Positions 37,317 through 45,196 of a stretch of 64,000 nt of DNA are shown here, one piece after another; position 1 is the stretch's first letter; each line of letters opens with the position of its first letter. The translations under genes were made by a program, and so were the position numbers. Source of the stretch: Streptomyces abyssalis (GTDB lineage Bacteria; Actinomycetota; Actinomycetes; Streptomycetales; Streptomycetaceae). The notes beneath the pieces are model-generated. The model saw nothing but the letters and a program-made list of their open reading frames with translations. It made no database searches and had not been told where the DNA came from. The stretch spans positions 1,341,540-1,405,539 of the forward strand of contig NZ_LJGT01000038.1 in the NCBI RefSeq assembly GCF_001751365.1, written 5' to 3'.

Positions 37317-37532
37317 TCAGGTCGAGGACGCCCCTGAGGCGCTGACGGCGCCCACGAAGGCGACCCAGCTCCCGGCGGGGAAGACGAGCGCGGGCCCGTC
37401 CGGCACCTTGCTGTCGCGTACGGGCATCACGCCGGGGAAGCCGTCGGCGACCTCGAGGCAGCTTCCGCCTTCCCCGTTGCTGTAAGACGACTTGCGCCAG
37501 GTTGCGGTGCTCAGGTCCTGTGCGGTGCTCAT
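37317..37532 (-). CDS. DUF397 domain protein
   Basis: A 71-residue protein with the DUF397 signature: TWRKSSYSNGEGGSCLEVADG followed by VRDSKVPDGPALVFPAGSWVAFV. It is coupled to the upstream HTH gene by an ATGA overlap, the common actinobacterial pairing. DUF397 proteins partner with Scr1-type regulators and are thought to act as an antitoxin-like or regulatory pair (BldB-related systems). Bases 37341-37413 recur as a fragment at 34858. Confidence 0.88.
   Translation of the reverse strand: MSTAQDLSTATWRKSSYSNGEGGSCLEVADGFPGVMPVRDSKVPDGPALVFPAGSWVAFVGAVSASGASST
37341..37413. repeat. right copy of the 73-bp direct repeat flanking the AlbA_2/ParA segment
   Basis: It matches 34858-34930 at 71 of 73 positions in the same orientation, 2,483 bp away, and lies within the DUF397 coding sequence. 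Recombination between the copies would remove both ATPase genes and leave symporter and DUF397 adjacent. Confidence 0.9.
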
Positions 37533-38359
37533 GGCGTCGTGTAGTCCTTCGCGGTCGACTCGATGAGTGTCAGGGACGCCTTCGGCGACATCGCGGCGGC
37601 CCTGACCAGATCGTATGACCTCTGATATCGGTCGACCAGCGGCGGTTCGTCGATTAGTTGCCCCGTGTGGGCCCCTTCTGAGTAGACCACCGGTGGTGCA
37701 TCAGGGAAGCTCATGATGGAGGCCATACTGCTCAGAGAGGCGTCGGCTGCCGCCGCGAACGGCTGCACCTGGACCATGACCCGGCGCGTTCGCCCCAACT
37801 CGGCGACGCGCAGAAGCTGTTCGCGCATCACCTCAGCCCCGCCCATCGGCACCCGCAGCACGGTCTCGTGAATGACCGCCCACAACTCCGGCGTTGCTGG
37901 GTCGTCCAGCAACCGCTGACGGTCGAGGCGCGCCCGTACGTGATCCTCGATCTCCTCCTCCGGCGCGAAGGGCAAGGTCGCCCGCGTCAGCGCCCGCGCG
38001 TACGACTCGGTCTGCAGCAGTCCCGGCACCAGCATGGGCGCGTACTCGCTGATGGTGGTGGCGAGCTTCTCCAACTCGGCCGCGTCCGCGAAGTAGTCGG
38101 GGTGCTTGGAGCGGCGGGCGAGCCGGCACAGGCGCTGGATGTGCTGTCCGCTGCCCAGCACCTCGTCGAAGAGCTTGGACACGTCCGTCTGCGGACGCCG
38201 TACGGCCGACTCGAACTGCCCCACGTACGTGCCGGAACAGAAGACGCGCTCACCCAACTGCTCCTGCGACAGACCCGCTTGTTCGCGCAGACGGCGGAGT
38301 TCCGCACCGTAGAAGGCGCGTGGCGAGGTGTAGGGGTCGAGGTTCTTGGGCTGGGTCAT
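37529..38359 (-). CDS. Scr1-type helix-turn-helix regulator (XRE HTH + DUF5753)
   Basis: A 276-residue regulator. The N-terminal XRE-type HTH (ELRRLREQAGLSQEQLGERVF... VGQFESAVRRP) is followed by a DUF5753 domain (YAPMLVPGLLQTESYARALT, ...VLRVPMGGAEVMREQLLRV). This family is paired with DUF397 proteins throughout Streptomyces, as here. The ATG lies after a GGGGGA. Proposed roles are developmental control and toxin-antitoxin-like behaviour. It forms the right border of the ATPase segment. Confidence 0.9.
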   Translation of the reverse strand: MTQPKNLDPYTSPRAFYGAELRRLREQAGLSQEQLGERVFCSGTYVGQFESAVRRPQTDVSKLFDEVLGSGQHIQRLCRLARRSKHPDYFADAAELEKLATTISEYAPMLVPGLLQTESYARALTRATLPFAPEEEIEDHVRARLDRQRLLDDPATPELWAVIHETVLRVPMGGAEVMREQLLRVAELGRTRRVMVQVQPFAAAADASLSSMASIMSFPDAPPVVYSEGAHTGQLIDEPPLVDRYQRSYDLVRAAAMSPKASLTLIESTAKDYTTP

Positions 38360-38501
38360 GGCCGGGCGTCCCCCGTGTCGAGCAGATCGCTTGCTGGGTC
38401 GGTTTCCCTACTCAGCGTAGCCGTGACGGGTGACGCTATGAGTGCGAACCGTGACAACCGGCAACGAGTAGAGAGCAACCGGCGAAAGGCGATCACGTCC
38501 C

Positions 38502-38747
38502 ATGCACTCCGTACACCCCGACTCCTTCGACGAACGCGCGGTCGAGGCCATCACCACATCCACCGAAGCCGTCGCCGGCCTCCAGGAGGCTCTGACGGAA
38601 CTCGGCATCACCCTCCCCTCCCTCGGCATCGACCTGCTCTCGTGCAGCCGCCCGCTCGACCCCCGTCCACTGATCGAGCTGGGGCGCTGCAACCTGGAGA
38701 CGGCCGCCGCGCTCACCGCCGCCCTCCGCCGGGTGCGGGCGAGTTGA
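38502..38747 (+). CDS. small protein next to HTH/DUF397 locus
   Basis: An 81-residue, mostly helical protein (FDERAVEAITTSTEAVAGLQ... LETAAALTAALRRVRAS). It has no membrane segment or known motif. It is divergent from the HTH regulator and ends with a TTGA overlap onto the next small gene, so the two are coupled. I recall similar small gene pairs beside Scr1/DUF397 loci; function unknown. Confidence 0.6.
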   Translation: MHSVHPDSFDERAVEAITTSTEAVAGLQEALTELGITLPSLGIDLLSCSRPLDPRPLIELGRCNLETAAALTAALRRVRAS

Positions 38748-38977
38748 GCCCTGGGACCGCCCCGCTGCCCGCCAACGGCACCGTCGTCATGGACGAGGCC
38801 TGCGGCCGGGTCGGCGAGGTCATGGACCGCGAGGGCGGCAGGCTGCAGCTGCGCCCCGTGCGCGGGGGCCGCGAATGGGACGCCGACCCCGCCCGCGTGC
38901 GTACGGCCACACCGGCCGAACGCCTCCACGCCACCCTCGCCGCGGTCAACGCAGCCAGCCGCTGGGAGACGACGTGA
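38744..38977 (+). CDS. small protein of actinobacterial 'GREWD' type
   Basis: A 77-residue protein starting at a TTG that overlaps the previous stop (TTGA). The core GRVGEVMDREGGRLQLRPVRGGREWDADP is a small beta-barrel-like pattern common in hypothetical proteins next to HTH/DUF397 genes in Streptomyces. The C-terminus is helical (ERLHATLAAVNAASRW). No function is assigned. Confidence 0.6.
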   Translation: MSPGTAPLPANGTVVMDEACGRVGEVMDREGGRLQLRPVRGGREWDADPARVRTATPAERLHATLAAVNAASRWETT

Positions 38978-39272
38978 GCACGGCGGCGACCGGGGGCCGC
39001 ATGACGGCCGTTACGTATGCGGCCGGTCCTCATGACGGCCGTTCGGCGTGACGGCGGCGGACCGGCCCGCGGTGTCACGGAAGGGCCGCGGGCCGGCCGC
39101 CGCCGGGTCCGGAGAACCGGGCGGCCCCCGGGAGTTGCCCGGGGGTCCGGCCCGGACGGAGGTCCGGACGGGACACCGGAACCCTCACTGAGGGTGCCGG
39201 TCGGGTTCGCTGGTCCACGCCTCGTGGATCCGGAGGCCGAGTTCGGGGTGGACCCGCCTGTTGTCCGAAGGC

Positions 39273-39322
39273 GATATTCGAGCTGCGTCCGAGTTGCACC
39301 GAATATCACATTTGCCTACGCT
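39273..39322 (+). promoter_or_regulatory. promoter with overlapping inverted repeat
   Basis: TTGCAC (39294-39299), 17 nt, TACGCT (39317-39322) is a good housekeeping-type promoter. GATATTCG (39273-39280) and CGAATATC (39300-39307) form an 8-bp inverted repeat across the -35 element, a classic repressor-site position. It points to the FAD oxidase gene. The interval 38978-39272 contains no gene I can support. Confidence 0.6.
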
Positions 39323-39329
39323 ACCTGAA

Positions 39330-39485
39330 ATGAGTGCCCACGCAAGCCGTGATTCAACGGCCGGGAGCGCCACTGTGACGACCTCACGGAAGATCCGTAC
39401 AGGCCGAGTTGGCGAACATCAGCGCGGGCAGGAATGGGCCGATGGAGCCGCCCGCCGGTCCGACGGCTTCGAGGACGCCGGCTGA
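39330..39485 (+). CDS. possible leaderless 51-aa leader ORF
   Basis: An ATG 8 nt after the -10 element of the promoter above opens a 51-codon frame (MSAHASRDSTAGSATVTTSR...). It ends 30 nt before the FAD oxidase start. No homology was recognised, so it may be untranslated leader. Confidence 0.25.
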   Translation: MSAHASRDSTAGSATVTTSRKIRTGRVGEHQRGQEWADGAARRSDGFEDAG

Positions 39486-39515
39486 CCGGCCGCGTCGTCC
39501 GGACGGAGCGAGGAC

Positions 39516-40943
39516 ATGATGAGCAGCAACCCGGACCGGGAACCCGAGGCGTCCGCGGCGTCCAGGCCCTCAACGCCGAACCTCGTCGGCACCGAGAAGG
39601 AAGTCGTCAGACGCGGCGAGCCGGGTTACGAGAGCGCACGCACGGAGGCCGTGTGGAACGGGCTCACACCGGACCGGTTCCCCGAGGTGATCGTGCGCGT
39701 GGCCGCCGAGCGGGACATCCCTCAAGTCCTCGACCGTGCACGCGAGGAGGGCCTGCGCGTCTCAGTGCGCTCCGGCGGGCACAACTGGTCCGGTTCGCAA
39801 CTCCGTGACGGCGCACTGCTGCTCGACCTGTCCCGGCTCCAGCACTGCGCGATCGACGCCGGCTCGTCGACGGCCACAGTGGGCCCGGGCGTCACCGGCA
39901 GCACCTTCGCCGCCCAACTCTCCCGGCACGGGCTGGCGTTCCCCACCGGACACTGCCCGACCGTCGCCCTCGGCGGCTATCTGCTCAGCGGCGGGCTCGG
40001 CTGGAACTCCCGTGAGCTGGGCCCCGCTTGTCAGTACGTCGAGGAGATCGAGGCCGTCACCGCGGACGGCAGCACAGTCACATGCAGCGAGACCGAGAAC
40101 GCCGACCTGTTCTGGGCGGCGCGCGGAGCGGGCCCCGGCTTCTTCGCCGTCGTCACCCGCTTCCGGCTGCGGCTGCTCCCGCACCCCGGCTCGATCATGA
40201 CGGCGTCGTTCACCTTCGCGCTGAACGAGGCCGAGCAGGTGGGGGAGTGGGCGCTGCGTGCGGCGCGGGACTCGCCGCCGAGCGTCGAGACGAACCTCGT
40301 ACTCACGGCATCCGGTCCCGCCAGGGGCTCTTCCGGCCCCGGCCCCAGGCTCAGGATCGAGTCGAGCGCCTTCGCGGCGACACCGGAAGCGGCGGGGGAA
40401 GCCCTCGCGCCGCTGGCCGGCTGCCCGTTCGCCGAACGCGCCCTCGACCTGCAGCCGGCCCAGCCGACGGCCTTCCGGTCCCTGTACGAGGGCGCGGGTT
40501 CGACATGGCCGCCCGAACACCGCTACGCCGTGGACACCCTGTGGTCCACGGAGACGTACGAGACCCAACTGGCCCGCAGCGCAAGGCTGATCGCCCGGTC
40601 GCCGTCCGAGCACTCGCTCGTGCTCATCCCCGTCGAGCCCGTCGCACCGGACCCGGACGGCCTGCGGGACATGGCCTTCTCGGCGCTGGGCGAGTCCTAT
40701 GTCGCCCCGTTCGCCGTCTGGGCGGACCCGGCGGCGGACGAGACCAACACACGGTGGCTGCGGGAGGGCATGGACGAACTGGACCCGCACGGCACCGGCA
40801 GCCACTACATCGCCGAGACGGACCTGGAAGCCGGCGCTTCCCGTGCGCGCCGCTCCTTCGCGCCCGCCGACTGGGAACGGCTGCGGCAGGTGCGCGCGCG
40901 CTGGGACCCCTCGGGCCTCTTCCAGGACTACCTCACCCCCTGA
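39516..40943 (+). CDS. FAD-dependent oxidoreductase, bicovalent BBE type
   Basis: A 475-residue PCMH-fold flavoenzyme of the berberine-bridge family. Both FAD-linking residues are present: H89 in VRSGGHNWSG and C147 in PTGHCPTVALGGYLLSGG, predicting 8-alpha-histidyl, 6-S-cysteinyl FAD. The C-terminal WDPSGLFQDYLTP is the BBE motif. There is no signal peptide. Family members oxidise sugars, alkaloids or antibiotic intermediates; the substrate here is unknown. Two ATGs in tandem start it, after GGAGCGAGG. A very strong hairpin follows, so it is probably monocistronic. Confidence 0.88.
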   Translation: MMSSNPDREPEASAASRPSTPNLVGTEKEVVRRGEPGYESARTEAVWNGLTPDRFPEVIVRVAAERDIPQVLDRAREEGLRVSVRSGGHNWSGSQLRDGALLLDLSRLQHCAIDAGSSTATVGPGVTGSTFAAQLSRHGLAFPTGHCPTVALGGYLLSGGLGWNSRELGPACQYVEEIEAVTADGSTVTCSETENADLFWAARGAGPGFFAVVTRFRLRLLPHPGSIMTASFTFALNEAEQVGEWALRAARDSPPSVETNLVLTASGPARGSSGPGPRLRIESSAFAATPEAAGEALAPLAGCPFAERALDLQPAQPTAFRSLYEGAGSTWPPEHRYAVDTLWSTETYETQLARSARLIARSPSEHSLVLIPVEPVAPDPDGLRDMAFSALGESYVAPFAVWADPAADETNTRWLREGMDELDPHGTGSHYIAETDLEAGASRARRSFAPADWERLRQVRARWDPSGLFQDYLTP

Positions 40944-41040
40944 CGCGCCGTGGCGCCAGGGACGAACGGCCGCCGGTCCGTCTTTCGGTCACGTCCGAAA
41001 CACGTGCGCCCCCGCGTCCGGACCCGGCAACCTCTGAAAA

Positions 41041-41091
41041 GGGCGCGGTGCTCCGGCGGTTGATCCGGGGGGAGGCCGGAGCACCGCGCCC
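41041..41091. terminator. 17-bp hairpin terminator
   Basis: GGGCGCGGTGCTCCGGC (41041-41057) and GCCGGAGCACCGCGCCC (41075-41091) are perfectly complementary around a 17-nt loop, 98 nt after the FAD oxidase stop. The remaining part of 40944-41266 has no gene. Confidence 0.88.
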
Positions 41092-41266
41092 GCCCGCGGT
41101 ACGGCCGCAGGCTGCGGGCCCTGCCCTGACCAGACCTGCCCTGCCCTGTCCGTCCGGCCCCGCCTCCGGCTCCCGCGCCGCCGTCACGCCCTGCGGCTAC
41201 GCTCGTAACTGCGGGGGAATTCGCCTCTGATGCCTGCCCCGGCTGCCGGGATTGGCGGTGGACGGC

Positions 41267-42052
41267 ATGCCTGAGCTCCCCGATGTCGAAGGCTTCCGCA
41301 GAATCCTCGACTCCTGCGCGCGCAACCGGCCGATCCAGCGGATCGAGGTGCACGACACGGGCGTGCTGCACGGAGTGAGCGCCCCCCGCCTCCGCCGCGA
41401 GCTGGAGGGCCGCAGCTTCACCGAGCCCGCCCGCCACGGCAAGTGGCTCCTCGCCCGTACCGGCGGCCCCACCTTGATGCTGCACTTCGGCATGACCGGA
41501 CAACTGGTGTGCGGCCACCCGGCAGATGAGGGGCACCCGCACGACCGCGTCGTCTTCACCCTCGGCCGCGACCGCCAGCTCCGCTACCGCGACCAGCGCA
41601 AGCTCAAGGGCCTCTGGCTCGCCGACGAGGCCGCACTCGCGCGCACCCTGGACGCCCAGGGCCCGGACGCCGCCGCCGTCGGCCGTACGGAATTCGACGC
41701 CCTGCTCCGGCACCGCCGCGGAGCCGTCAAGCCCGCCCTCACCGACCAGTCGCTGATCGCCGGAATCGGCAATCTGCTCGCCGACGAGATCCTCTGGCGC
41801 GCCCGCCTGCACCCCTCCCGCCGCGCCGACCGTCTCACCGACCGCGAACGCGCCCGCCTGTACGGGGACATGCGCTCAGTTCTCCGCTCCTCGGTACGCG
41901 CCGAATGCGTACCGCCCCGCGCCTCCTGGCTCACCGGCCACCGCGACGACCCGCACGGCACGTGCCCCCGCTGCGGTACGCCGCTGAGCCACGCCCGTAC
42001 GGCCGGCCGAGGCACCGTGAGCTGCCCGCACTGCCAGCCCGGCCCCGGGTGA
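41267..42052 (+). CDS. Fpg/Nei family DNA glycosylase
   Basis: A 261-residue base-excision-repair enzyme. The start gives MPELPDVEGF, so Pro2 is the catalytic nucleophile after Met removal and Glu3 the second catalytic residue; the in-frame ATG upstream would bury them. Lys in RHGKWLLA matches the conserved beta-turn Lys. The H2TH region is IAGIGNLLADEILWRARLHPSRRA, and a C-terminal zinc finger is CPRCGTPL...CPHC. Position 6 is Asp where classical MutM has Glu, so this belongs to an actinobacterial subgroup; lesion preference is not inferable. Confidence 0.9.
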   Translation: MPELPDVEGFRRILDSCARNRPIQRIEVHDTGVLHGVSAPRLRRELEGRSFTEPARHGKWLLARTGGPTLMLHFGMTGQLVCGHPADEGHPHDRVVFTLGRDRQLRYRDQRKLKGLWLADEAALARTLDAQGPDAAAVGRTEFDALLRHRRGAVKPALTDQSLIAGIGNLLADEILWRARLHPSRRADRLTDRERARLYGDMRSVLRSSVRAECVPPRASWLTGHRDDPHGTCPRCGTPLSHARTAGRGTVSCPHCQPGPG

Positions 42053-42200
42053 CAGGACGCCCGCGCCACGGTCACCCGATATGCACATCTGTGCAGGTAG
42101 TGGGACTTTGCAGCCCCCCGGCTGGCCGAGTCGTCCAAGGTGTCCCAGACTGCCACGAGGGGATGAAAAGCGCCCATACGGATTGCCGGAGGGACATTTC

Positions 42201-43430
42201 ATGAGTGGAAACAAGGCGGTCGCTTACATAGAACCCGGCGTCGTCGAGGTACAGACGATCGACTATCCCGATCTCGAACTCCACGACGGTCCCGGCGTCG
42301 ACCCGCACAACGTCGGCCGCCAGTGCCGCCACGGTGTGATCGTCAAGGTCCTCGCGAGCAACATCTGCGGCAGCGACCAGCACATGGTCCGCGGCCGCAC
42401 CACGGCACCCTCGGACCTCGTACTCGGTCACGAGATCACCGGCGAGGTGATCGAGAAGGGCCCCGACGTCGAATTCATCAACGAAGGCGACATCGTCTCC
42501 GTCCCCTTCAACATCGCCTGCGGACGCTGCCGCAACTGCAAGGAGCGCAAAACCGGCATCTGCCTCAACGTCAATCCCGCCCGTCCCGGATCCGCCTACG
42601 GATACGTCGACATGGGCGGCTGGGTCGGCGGCCAAGCCGAATACGTGATGGTGCCGTACGCGGACTTCAACCTGCTCCGCTTCCGCGACCGCGACCAGGC
42701 ACGCGAGAAGCTTCTGGACCTGACGATGCTCTCCGACATCTTCCCCACCGGTTACCACGGCTGCGTCACCGCCGGCGTCGGCCCGGGCAGCACCGTCTAC
42801 ATCGCGGGCGCCGGCCCCGTCGGCCTCGCCGCGGCGGCCTCGGCCCAACTCCTGGGCGCCGCCGTCGTCATCGTCGGCGACCTCAACGAGCAGCGCCTCG
42901 CCCAGGCCCGCAGCTTCGGCTGCGAGACCGTCGATCTCACGCGCGGCTCACCGAAGGACCAGATCGAGCAGATCATCGGCGAACCCGAGGTGGACGCGGC
43001 GGTCGACGCCGTCGGCTTCGAGGCGAGGGGCCACGGCAAGGACGCCGACGAGGCTCCCGCCACCGTCCTCAACACGATCATGGATGTGGCCAGGGCGGGC
43101 GCGTCACTCGGCATCCCCGGCCTGTACGTCACGGAGGACCCCGGCGGCGTCGACAGCGACGCACAGACCGGCTCGCTCAAGATGCGTCTCGGTCTCGGGT
43201 GGGCCAAGAGCCACAGCTTCACCACGGGACAGTGCCCGGTGATGAAGTACCACCGCCAGCTGGCGATGGCGATCCTCCACGACCGCGTGCAGATCGCGAA
43301 GGCGGTCAACGCGCAGATCATCTCCCTGGAGGACGCCCCGCGCGGCTACGCCGAGTTCGACAAGGGCGCCAGCCGCAAGTACGTGCTCAACCCGCACGGC
43401 GCGCTGGACCGCTTCAAGAAGGCCGCCTGA
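42201..43430 (+). CDS. fdhA: glutathione-independent formaldehyde dehydrogenase
   Basis: A 409-residue zinc alcohol-dehydrogenase-family enzyme that oxidises formaldehyde with NAD+. Catalytic zinc ligands: C56 (NICGSDQ) and H77/E78 (LGHE); structural zinc cysteines at 107, 110, 113 and 121 (CGRCRNCKERKTGIC). The Rossmann motif is GAGPVGLAAAA. The long insert PARPGSAYGYVDMGGWVGGQAEYV is typical of the Pseudomonas-type dehydrogenase. The ATG at 42201 has GGAGGGA 7 nt upstream. It ends before a large hairpin. Confidence 0.95.
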   Translation: MSGNKAVAYIEPGVVEVQTIDYPDLELHDGPGVDPHNVGRQCRHGVIVKVLASNICGSDQHMVRGRTTAPSDLVLGHEITGEVIEKGPDVEFINEGDIVSVPFNIACGRCRNCKERKTGICLNVNPARPGSAYGYVDMGGWVGGQAEYVMVPYADFNLLRFRDRDQAREKLLDLTMLSDIFPTGYHGCVTAGVGPGSTVYIAGAGPVGLAAAASAQLLGAAVVIVGDLNEQRLAQARSFGCETVDLTRGSPKDQIEQIIGEPEVDAAVDAVGFEARGHGKDADEAPATVLNTIMDVARAGASLGIPGLYVTEDPGGVDSDAQTGSLKMRLGLGWAKSHSFTTGQCPVMKYHRQLAMAILHDRVQIAKAVNAQIISLEDAPRGYAEFDKGASRKYVLNPHGALDRFKKAA

Positions 43431-43488
43431 CGGGCCGTCACTCACGAGGGCTCACGAGGGCAGGTCGCCCGTCGGCCGGACATGAGGA

Positions 43489-43533
43489 CGGGCAGCTCAG
43501 CAACCGGGTGTGGATCGGTTCCTGAGCTGCCCG
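43489..43533. terminator. 45-nt near-perfect hairpin terminator
   Basis: CGGGCAGCTCAG (43489-43500) pairs with CTGAGCTGCCCG (43522-43533); inside, AACCG and CGGTT extend the stem. It lies between fdhA and the first secreted-protein gene (convergent) and differs in sequence from the terminators of the other four cassette copies. Confidence 0.88.
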
Positions 43534-43550
43534 ACGGACGCTCTTGGTGC

Positions 43551-43868
43551 CTAGAGGCCGGGGATGACGCCGCCGTCGGACGCCTCTCCGCCGGTGGCGT
43601 CACCGGCGGTGTTCACGTTCCCGTCGTTGTCGATGCCGCAGATGTTCTGCTGGGCACGCGAGTCGGCGATGGAGATCAGGGGACCGGTGACGGTGACGAG
43701 GCCGCCAAGACTCGTCGACGAGGTGTCGCCGTTGCTCTGGTCGCAGTTGATCGTCACGGACCTCGGAGGCTGCTCCTCAGCGCCGCCGGCGGAGGCGACG
43801 CCGGCGCCGAGCATGCTGACGCCACCGACCATGGTTGCCACAAGAGCGGCTTTGCGAAGCTTGGGCAT
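43551..43868 (-). CDS. small secreted two-Cys protein, copy 1 of 5
   Basis: A 105-residue protein. The signal peptide MPKLRKAALVATMVGGVSML... is cleaved after ASA. The mature ~78 residues contain two Cys, in VTINCDQSNGD and AQQNICGID, and the tail GNVNTAGDATGG. This is the most diverged of five tandem paralogues: its middle (TSSTSLGGLVTVTGPLISIA) lacks the acidic VDLP segment. GGAGATG precedes the ATG. The family is not recognised; the two-Cys, Asn/Gln/Gly-rich design suggests a disulfide-bonded extracellular protein, which is inference. Confidence 0.8.
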   Translation of the reverse strand: MPKLRKAALVATMVGGVSMLGAGVASAGGAEEQPPRSVTINCDQSNGDTSSTSLGGLVTVTGPLISIADSRAQQNICGIDNDGNVNTAGDATGGEASDGGVIPGL

Positions 43869-43896
43869 TTCATCTCCACTTCCATGAGGGCTTGAC

Positions 43897-43978
43897 GCGA
43901 TCAGTAATCGATCGCGCATACAGGCAGTGGGAAACCATATTCCTCAAATGGTGTATTTCGGTCTTGCAACACGCCGTT
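43897..43978 (-). promoter_or_regulatory. leader palindrome and upstream box, copy 1
   Basis: GCGATC-N7-GATCGC (43897-43915) lies 29-47 nt before the ATG, and AACGGCGTGTT (reverse strand, 43968-43978) starts about 110 nt before it. Both recur at the same distances in the other four copies. Confidence 0.7.
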
Positions 43979-44058
43979 GGGTTCTGACGGCAGTTCGGGC
44001 CGACGTGCGTGGCTTCTCGACTTACCGTTGTGGCCCGCGACCGGTGCCGAACATGGAT

Positions 44059-44088
44059 CAGGGACCGAGCCCGCAGGCTCGGTCCCTG
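44059..44088 (-). terminator. cassette terminator, copy 2
   Basis: CAGGGACCGAGCC (44059-44071) and GGCTCGGTCCCTG (44076-44088): 13-bp perfect stem, loop CGCA. A second small hairpin ACCGAC-GAG-GTCGGT lies between it and the gene's stop. Confidence 0.9.
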
Positions 44089-44113
44089 AATCCGTACCGA
44101 CGAGGTCGGTCAA

Positions 44114-44419
44114 TCAGAGGAGGCCGGTGGCCGCTCCGCCGGTGGCTTCACCGGAGGTGTTCACGTTCTCCTCGACGCCGATGCCGCAGTTGTTCTGCTG
44201 GGCGCGGGAGTCGGCGTCGCCGCCACCGCCGGTGAGGGTGACCAGGCCGGGCAGGTCGACGTCGCCGTTCTCGATCTCGTCGCCGTTCGTCTGCTCGCAG
44301 GCGATGCTCGGGAGCTGCCGCGGGGGCTCCCAGCCGCCGGCGGAGGCGACGCCGGCACCGAGCATGCTGACGCTACCGACCATGGTTGCCACAAGAGCAG
44401 CTTCGCGAAGCTTGGGCAT
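44114..44419 (-). CDS. small secreted two-Cys protein, copy 2 of 5
   Basis: A 101-residue paralogue. The signal peptide is nearly identical to copy 1; the mature part has SIACEQTNGDEIENGDVDLP, a Gly-rich turn (LTGGGGDAD), SRAQQNNCGIG and ENVNTSGEATGG. The two Cys are about 37 residues apart. The ATG has GGAGATG 3 nt upstream. It sits in a cassette with its own leader palindrome and terminator, so each copy is probably transcribed alone. Confidence 0.85.
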   Translation of the reverse strand: MPKLREAALVATMVGSVSMLGAGVASAGGWEPPRQLPSIACEQTNGDEIENGDVDLPGLVTLTGGGGDADSRAQQNNCGIGVEENVNTSGEATGGAATGLL

Positions 44420-44448
44420 TTCATCTCCACTTCCATGAGGGCTTGACA

Positions 44449-44524
44449 CGATCAGTAATCGATCGCATGAGGCAGTGACATACGTTATGCGTGAAATCGA
44501 GCTCTACATCTGCAACACGCCGTT
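44449..44524 (-). promoter_or_regulatory. leader palindrome and upstream box, copy 2
   Basis: CGATC-N7-GATCG (44449-44465), 30-46 nt before the ATG; AACGGCGTGTT (reverse strand) at 44514-44524. Confidence 0.7.
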
Positions 44525-44595
44525 ATGCTCCGATTTGCCCCGCCTGAGTCCCAGTCCCCTGCTGTCGGTGGGGGTGACCGGAGACGGGACATGGG

Positions 44596-44627
44596 TCAGG
44601 GACCGAGCCCGGAGACTCGGTCCCTGA
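44596..44627 (-). terminator. cassette terminator, copy 3
   Basis: TCAGGGACCGAG (44596-44607) and CTCGGTCCCTGA (44616-44627): 12-bp stem, 8-nt loop. The stem sequence is shared with copies 2, 4 and 5. Confidence 0.9.
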
Positions 44628-44649
44628 TCCGTGCCGACGAGGTCGGGCC

Positions 44650-44943
44650 TTATTGGATGGGGCCGGTCGCGTCCGTGCCGGTGGCGTCGGGGGAGGTGTT
44701 CACGTTCCCCTCGACGTCGACGCCGCAGTTGTTCTGCCGTGCGCGGGTGTCGGCGTCTGTGCCGCCGGGGGTCAGTGTGACGAGGGCGGGGAGGTCGACG
44801 TCGCCCTCCTCGATGGTGTCGGCGTTGGCCTGGGCGCAGGCGATGCCCGCGGATTCCGGTTGGGCGGTGGCGACGCCGGCGCCGAGCATGCTGACGCTGC
44901 CGACCATGGCGGCCACTACGGCGGCTTCGCGAAGCTTGCGCAT
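44650..44943 (-). CDS. small secreted two-Cys protein, copy 3 of 5
   Basis: A 97-residue paralogue. Signal peptide MRKLREAAVVAAMVGSVSML..., cleavage near ATA or AQP. The mature sequence has GIACAQANADTIEEGDVDLP, LTPGGTDADTRARQNNCGVD and GNVNTSPDATGTDATG. It lacks the GGSE residues at the mature N-terminus seen in copies 4 and 5. Cys spacing is conserved. Function unknown. Confidence 0.85.
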   Translation of the reverse strand: MRKLREAAVVAAMVGSVSMLGAGVATAQPESAGIACAQANADTIEEGDVDLPALVTLTPGGTDADTRARQNNCGVDVEGNVNTSPDATGTDATGPIQ

Positions 44944-44972
44944 TTCATCTCCACTTTCGTGAGGGATTGGAA

Positions 44973-45053
44973 GCGACCAGCAGTTGATCGCCTGCAGCAG
45001 AAGCGGCAAACAGTATTGGCGCTATTGCCCTGTTTCACCTGTAACACGCCGTT
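44973..45053 (-). promoter_or_regulatory. leader palindrome and upstream box, copy 3
   Basis: GCGACCAGCAGTTGATCGC (44973-44991) is a near-palindrome 30-48 nt before the ATG. AACGGCGTGTT (reverse strand) is at 45043-45053, followed 25 nt later by AATACTGTTTGCC. Confidence 0.7.
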
Positions 45054-45140
45054 TTATTCTGCTGCCTTGTCTGTTCTGCGACTGTTGGCAAACGGTCGGG
45101 CTGCCGCTCGGCCACTGTCGGCGATCCGGTGGGACATGGA

Positions 45141-45172
45141 TCAGGGACCGAGCCCGGGGGCTCGGTCCCTGA
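45141..45172 (-). terminator. cassette terminator, copy 4
   Basis: TCAGGGACCGAGCC (45141-45154) and GGCTCGGTCCCTGA (45159-45172): 14-bp perfect stem, loop CGGG. Confidence 0.9.
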
Positions 45173-45196
45173 ATCCGTACCGACGAGGTCGGTCAA

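Noticed and set aside
34858..37413. Integrated plasmid or prophage
   Set aside because: Only two genes lie between the repeats; no integrase, transposase, replication or structural gene, and no tRNA target. Kept as a cassette hypothesis only.
38713..39328. Long overlapping frames on both strands between the small genes and the FAD oxidase
   Set aside because: Low-complexity Arg/Pro/Gly composition, no ribosome sites and no domains; treated as non-coding.
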